The notes beneath the pieces were generated by a model. The model was given only the letters and a program-made list of their open reading frames with translations, was not told the origin of the DNA and did not search any database. Positions 60,693 to 64,000 of a stretch of 64,000 nucleotides of DNA are shown one piece after another; within the stretch, counting starts at the first letter, position 1; each line of letters begins with the position of its first letter. The translations under genes were made by a program, and so were the position numbers. This DNA comes from Calliopsis andreniformis (lineage: Eukaryota > Arthropoda > Insecta > Hymenoptera > Andrenidae): positions 8,618,001 through 8,682,000 of the forward strand of contig NC_135073.1 of the NCBI RefSeq assembly GCF_051401765.1, in the 5' to 3' direction.

Positions 60693-62830
60693 GTGAGGGG
60701 TTGGCAGAGTTTGAGTAGATTGATTAGGTAGGAGGTAGTTGTAGGGAATCGCATCGTGAAAAGAGATTGGTTTTCGTGATGATGAGAAGTAGAAGCTTCT
60801 TTGGGTTTGTTTGACATTTTGAATACTTGGATGGAAATAGCGGGGTAAGGAAAATTAAGTATCTGTTTACTCTACATAGTCAAGGAATTTTGTAGAATAC
60901 ATTACTCATATCAATAGGATGAGTATAGTGTGAAAAATGCTTATGAGTACTTATGCAATTAATTAATTGTGAACTTTTTTGAGGTTTATAACTATACGAG
61001 TGAGCGTAGTTTTACATAACAGTGATCTATGTGAATATTTGTAGTATATTTCTAATGTACAATAGTTACAAGCATTTAATATATATTACTCGTAACGGGA
61101 CAATCAAAGTATTGAAGAATTAAATTTATTGTATCGAAAATGTATCAATTTTTTAAATTGATCTCTTTCTTTCAGTTTCTTTGTTTTTACTTATTAATTT
61201 TAGCATCGTACAGGATTTAAATATATAAAAGAACTATTAATAAGTTATTATACCCCTTATTTCTCGATGTCAAACAACTAACAAGATTTTTCTTCGAGGG
61301 TCTAGACTCTACTATAATCCTATAAACTTAATATATTCCTGGCATAACACTGCAATACAAAAGCTTAGCAAAATATCAACTGACATACACGCGTCATTTA
61401 TATTCAAATTTAAAAATTAAATATCCACCGTTATAGGTAAAGAATTAAAAAAAAATGAATATAAGTTTCTTCTAATATTTAGAATTTTTAAATTTTAATT
61501 CAATAAAACAAGATCCTAATTTGTTATTAAGGTATTGCATCAAAAGAGGCACCACCAAGAGCGAGAGTAATTTTCAATATATTAATCTGTTTTGGTTCAC
61601 AAATGGCACTGACACGACGGGTGAGTATATACGAACTATGATTAAATATGAGTAAGGAAAGAAGATGGAAATGTCAAAACATTCATCGACTAACATTGAA
61701 CATTACGTAAACATTAATTAAGTTATGCGTAATATATATATATATATTACATACAACACTGTTGATTTCTGTATATAACACTGTTGAATCACCTATCAAT
61801 AACAGATAAGCCAAGATTCTAATACATAGAGATTCTACGTATGAAAGTTAATTTAAAAACACGAAGTGATAAAATCGCAAATAGATGTTTTGTATTTATT
61901 TCTCAATGAACGAGTATGAAATGCTACTAAATACATTGACTGAATTAAGTAGATAAGCATAAATGACCAACAAGTTAATAGGTCATACCAAAATTAATGC
62001 GTACAGATTCAGAAATAATAATGAAACATCATTTTTCAATATTACGATTATCTATTTTATATGCACACTATTTTTCATTGTATACCTACACAACAATTAA
62101 ATAAAATGAATAAAATTACGAAATCAATGTTGTGAATATTACAGATGATTTCCTTCCAAAAGATTACCAGCAATTAATTACGCCCGATATAACATGGAAG
62201 AATGAACAAAAATTAAATGATCCTAAAGAATGTCAGGTACCTACAGTTTACACACATTGTACGCTATGATCTCTACAATAATATTATTTACGAACTTGTT
62301 TATGCGTTTAGATTTACCTTGACCTGGATTGCGACATGAGTAAAACAGGAACTGACGCTAATTATATTAAAAAGCCATTCCACCCAAATGTACAAAACAA
62401 TGAGGAAAGCGAAGATATCTTCGACAAACCAATTCTTCAATCTCCCGTTAGTACATTAAGTTTCCATTACATCGTAAAGATAATCACAAAATCAATTGCT
62501 TCGTTTCTATTACCAATCAGCATTGAACCAAGGAACAAGAGTACAAATTATAAATTGAAGTTAAACTTAATCTTACATTTTTTCATTATCAGATATTGAA
62601 TGTGTACCATATCTACTTACGAATTTAAAACGAAACGATTAATTTTGTGGCACTGTACCAAGTAAATTGTACTGACGAATCTAATCACAATATTTCTCAG
62701 ATGAAAATAGTAGAAAAATTCAACTTGAGCGAAAATACGCAAACAAAATTCGTAGTGGACAGTATGATGTCTCGAATTATCATAAACGTCGATGGAAACG
62801 TGTCAAAGGCTTCACTGCACATACCAATGA
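60448..62830 (+). CDS. Secreted/extracellular protein, 5' part (runs off right edge)
   Basis: Five exons join in phase: 60448-60692 (2), 61532-61620 (1), 62145-62236 (0), 62312-62446 (0), 62701-62830 (1), about 230 codons. The start MWYLVCVTCATIAAAV is a signal peptide. Later parts contain Cys pairs (SADECSRYC, KECQIYLDLDC) and NGT and NLS glycosylation sequons, typical of an extracellular protein. The last exon (TKFVVDSMMSRIIINVDGNV) looks like a beta-sandwich strand pair of the kind that follows von Willebrand A domains in hemicentin-like proteins. That resemblance is weak. I do not recognise the family. No stop is reached, so the gene continues beyond 62830. Confidence 0.7.
61532..61620 (+). 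CDS. Exon 2
   Basis: 89 nt after a moderate acceptor (TTGTTATTAAG). It encodes YCIKRGTTKSESNFQYINLF and then WFTNGTDTT with an N-glycosylation sequon, and ends at the strong donor GTGAGT. Confidence 0.65.
61733..61748. repeat. TA microsatellite
   Basis: A short TATATATATATATA run followed by two copies of ACACTGTTGA about 25 bp apart. Confidence 0.6.
62145..62236 (+). CDS. Exon 3
   Basis: 92 nt after acceptor ATATTACAG. It encodes DFLPKDYQQLITPDITWKNE and then QKLNDPKECQ, donor GTACCT. It is in phase with exon 2 through the shared GAT codon. Confidence 0.7.
62312..62446 (+). CDS. Exon 4
   Basis: 45 codons after acceptor GCGTTTAG. It encodes IYLDLDCDMSKTGTDANYI and continues acidic (NNEESEDIFDKP), donor GTTAGT. 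The frame stays open past the donor to 62599, but the phase match with exon 5 favours splicing here. Confidence 0.65.
62701..62830 (+). CDS. Exon 5
   Basis: 130 nt after the strong acceptor ATTTCTCAG. It encodes MKIVEKFNLSENTQTKFVVD and then SMMSRIIINVDGNVSKASLH, donor GTAAGT in phase 1. Confidence 0.7.
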
Positions 62831-63839
62831 GTAAGTGTTCCTTTATTTTAAGTAATTAAATATTTAGAATGGTCGTCGAGTAGACGTTGAATTAATCGAG
62901 CCCGAAAGTGTAAATTCGATAACATAAAGGCGAAGGTTGCCACGTGTTTCACGACTGCACGGCTAAACTAGTTAGTGTAGCGTAAACTAAAAATAATTTT
63001 CTGTACTCGAAACATACGCTGAGACGTGAATTAATAGCACTGCTATAATTTTCCGCTGGTGTTCATTGTCCGATGACAATGCGTATTTATTTTCCGTGAA
63101 ACGTGATACATGCTGCGATGGTTACATCATGGAAGAAACTGATTGAAAAAAGTAATTACACCTATTGACATTTCAGTGGTATGATCTCTACTATTTGCTA
63201 GTAAAATTCACACTCGTAGCTGTGAAGCAGTCGAAGAAAAAAGTAAAAACTGATTCAAAGGAATTAGTCTATTGGAATTCTTTGTCGTTACAATTGCAAA
63301 ATATAATTAATTATTATATTTGGTTATAATTGCTACTGTGTTGTAAGGATAAAATAAGAAACAGTGTCTGTTTGCTTTGACCAGTAGAATGTGCCTTTCA
63401 AGGACAGACCACGAATTCTCAGAGATGGAGCGAGAAGCCTAATACACGCCAAATTGTGATGCTTACATTTTAATGACTTTACTCATCTATAAAATTCATC
63501 AAGTCGAATATGCCAACATTGCATTTTAGTTTAGGAGTTAGTTAATAAGATATTAATAACTGAAGTTGCTCTGTGCATCCTATGTTTCTGAAAGATTCAA
63601 CGATACATACGACGATAAATTTCAATTATAAAAAAACGATTACTAAAACAACTCGCTTGACGATAAAGTCAAAGAATAGTCATACCTTCTACAATAACGT
63701 ACACTATCGTAAAAATCGATTACTTCAGTAGAAAAGCAGGAAGACCCGCCGCAATAAAGCAAGCCACGCGTTTCAGCCATTTAAGAAACCAAGTACTAAT
63801 AACAGAAATAGAATATTCGAACTAAACCAGACACTTCAG
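62831..63839 (+). other. Intron of the plus-strand extracellular gene
   Basis: No exon with supporting phase was found. The TTTCAG at about 63176 leads into an early stop in the needed frame. The sequence is AT-rich with a GC-richer start. Confidence 0.4.
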
Positions 63840-64000
63840 TCACGAATCGTCAAATTTACCAAGCAATGTGCATTAACGATCTCGAGTTCGCGATCAGCAG
63901 TGTAAACTTCCGCTCTGCTCTCCACGCCACCAGTAAACTGTTGGCGAGCATTCTCTCGTACACTTTTCACGTACCGTTCATGGTATCGACCGCATCATCT
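63840..64000 (+). CDS. Possible next exon of the plus-strand gene (low confidence)
   Basis: After acceptor ACACTTCAG the phase-1 frame required by exon 5 is open to the window edge (TNRQIYQAMCINDLEFAISS and on). Fifty-odd open codons in GC-balanced DNA are weak evidence. The same stretch is also partly open on the minus strand, so it could instead be regulatory DNA or another gene's 5' end. Confidence 0.2.

Noticed and set aside
62447..62599. Read-through extension of exon 4 to a stop at 62599
   Set aside because: Splicing at 62446 joins exon 5 in phase, and the extension is AT-rich with no protein-like character.

Overview
The window is eukaryotic nuclear DNA. It is AT-rich, with scattered GC-richer islands, spliced genes with GT-AG introns, and short inverted-repeat transposon remnants. 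The protein-coding signals (a YGPP-rich secreted protein, a TIA-1/TIAR-type RNA-binding protein, a DDHD-domain phospholipase of the SEC23IP group) and the base composition point to an insect, most likely a hymenopteran and possibly a bee. The species cannot be named from sequence alone. All exons were built by hand from splice sites, reading frame and intron phase. There is no transcript evidence.

Layout. (1) 1-6502, minus strand: 5' part of a gene for a secreted, Pro/Gly/Tyr-rich protein with YGPP repeats. A 5-codon first exon carries half of the signal peptide, a 5.5-kb intron follows, and a long second exon runs off the left edge. A TATA box and a GA-rich tract lie upstream. (2) About 6.6-46.1 kb: roughly 39 kb with no convincing coding exon. 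It holds about twenty GC-richer islands, two pairs of internally duplicated non-coding elements (19.4/20.8 kb and 38.5/40.0 kb), a block rich in homeodomain-type TAATTA sites (33.3-33.96 kb), four MITE-like elements, and minisatellites including a strict 11-bp array. (3) 46117-47952, minus: the first two coding exons of a TIA-1/TIAR (Drosophila Rox8) homologue. Its later exons are not in the window, so much of region 2 may be its second intron. (4) 47306-47569, plus: a small 87-codon gene nested antisense inside TIAR intron 1. (5) 51772-58139 (probably to 60005), minus: a SEC23IP/DDHD-type phosphatidic-acid-preferring phospholipase whose eight main exons join in perfect phase. (6) 60448-62830, plus: the first five exons of a secreted or extracellular protein of unknown family, arranged head-to-head with the DDHD gene and continuing past the right edge.

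The genes do not form an obvious pathway. The DDHD protein should act at ER exit sites/Golgi membranes, the TIAR protein in nuclear splicing and cytoplasmic stress granules, and the YGPP protein and the right-hand plus-strand protein outside the cell. The most interesting material is non-coding: the duplicated element pairs, the homeodomain-site block with an embedded hairpin, and the nested gene.
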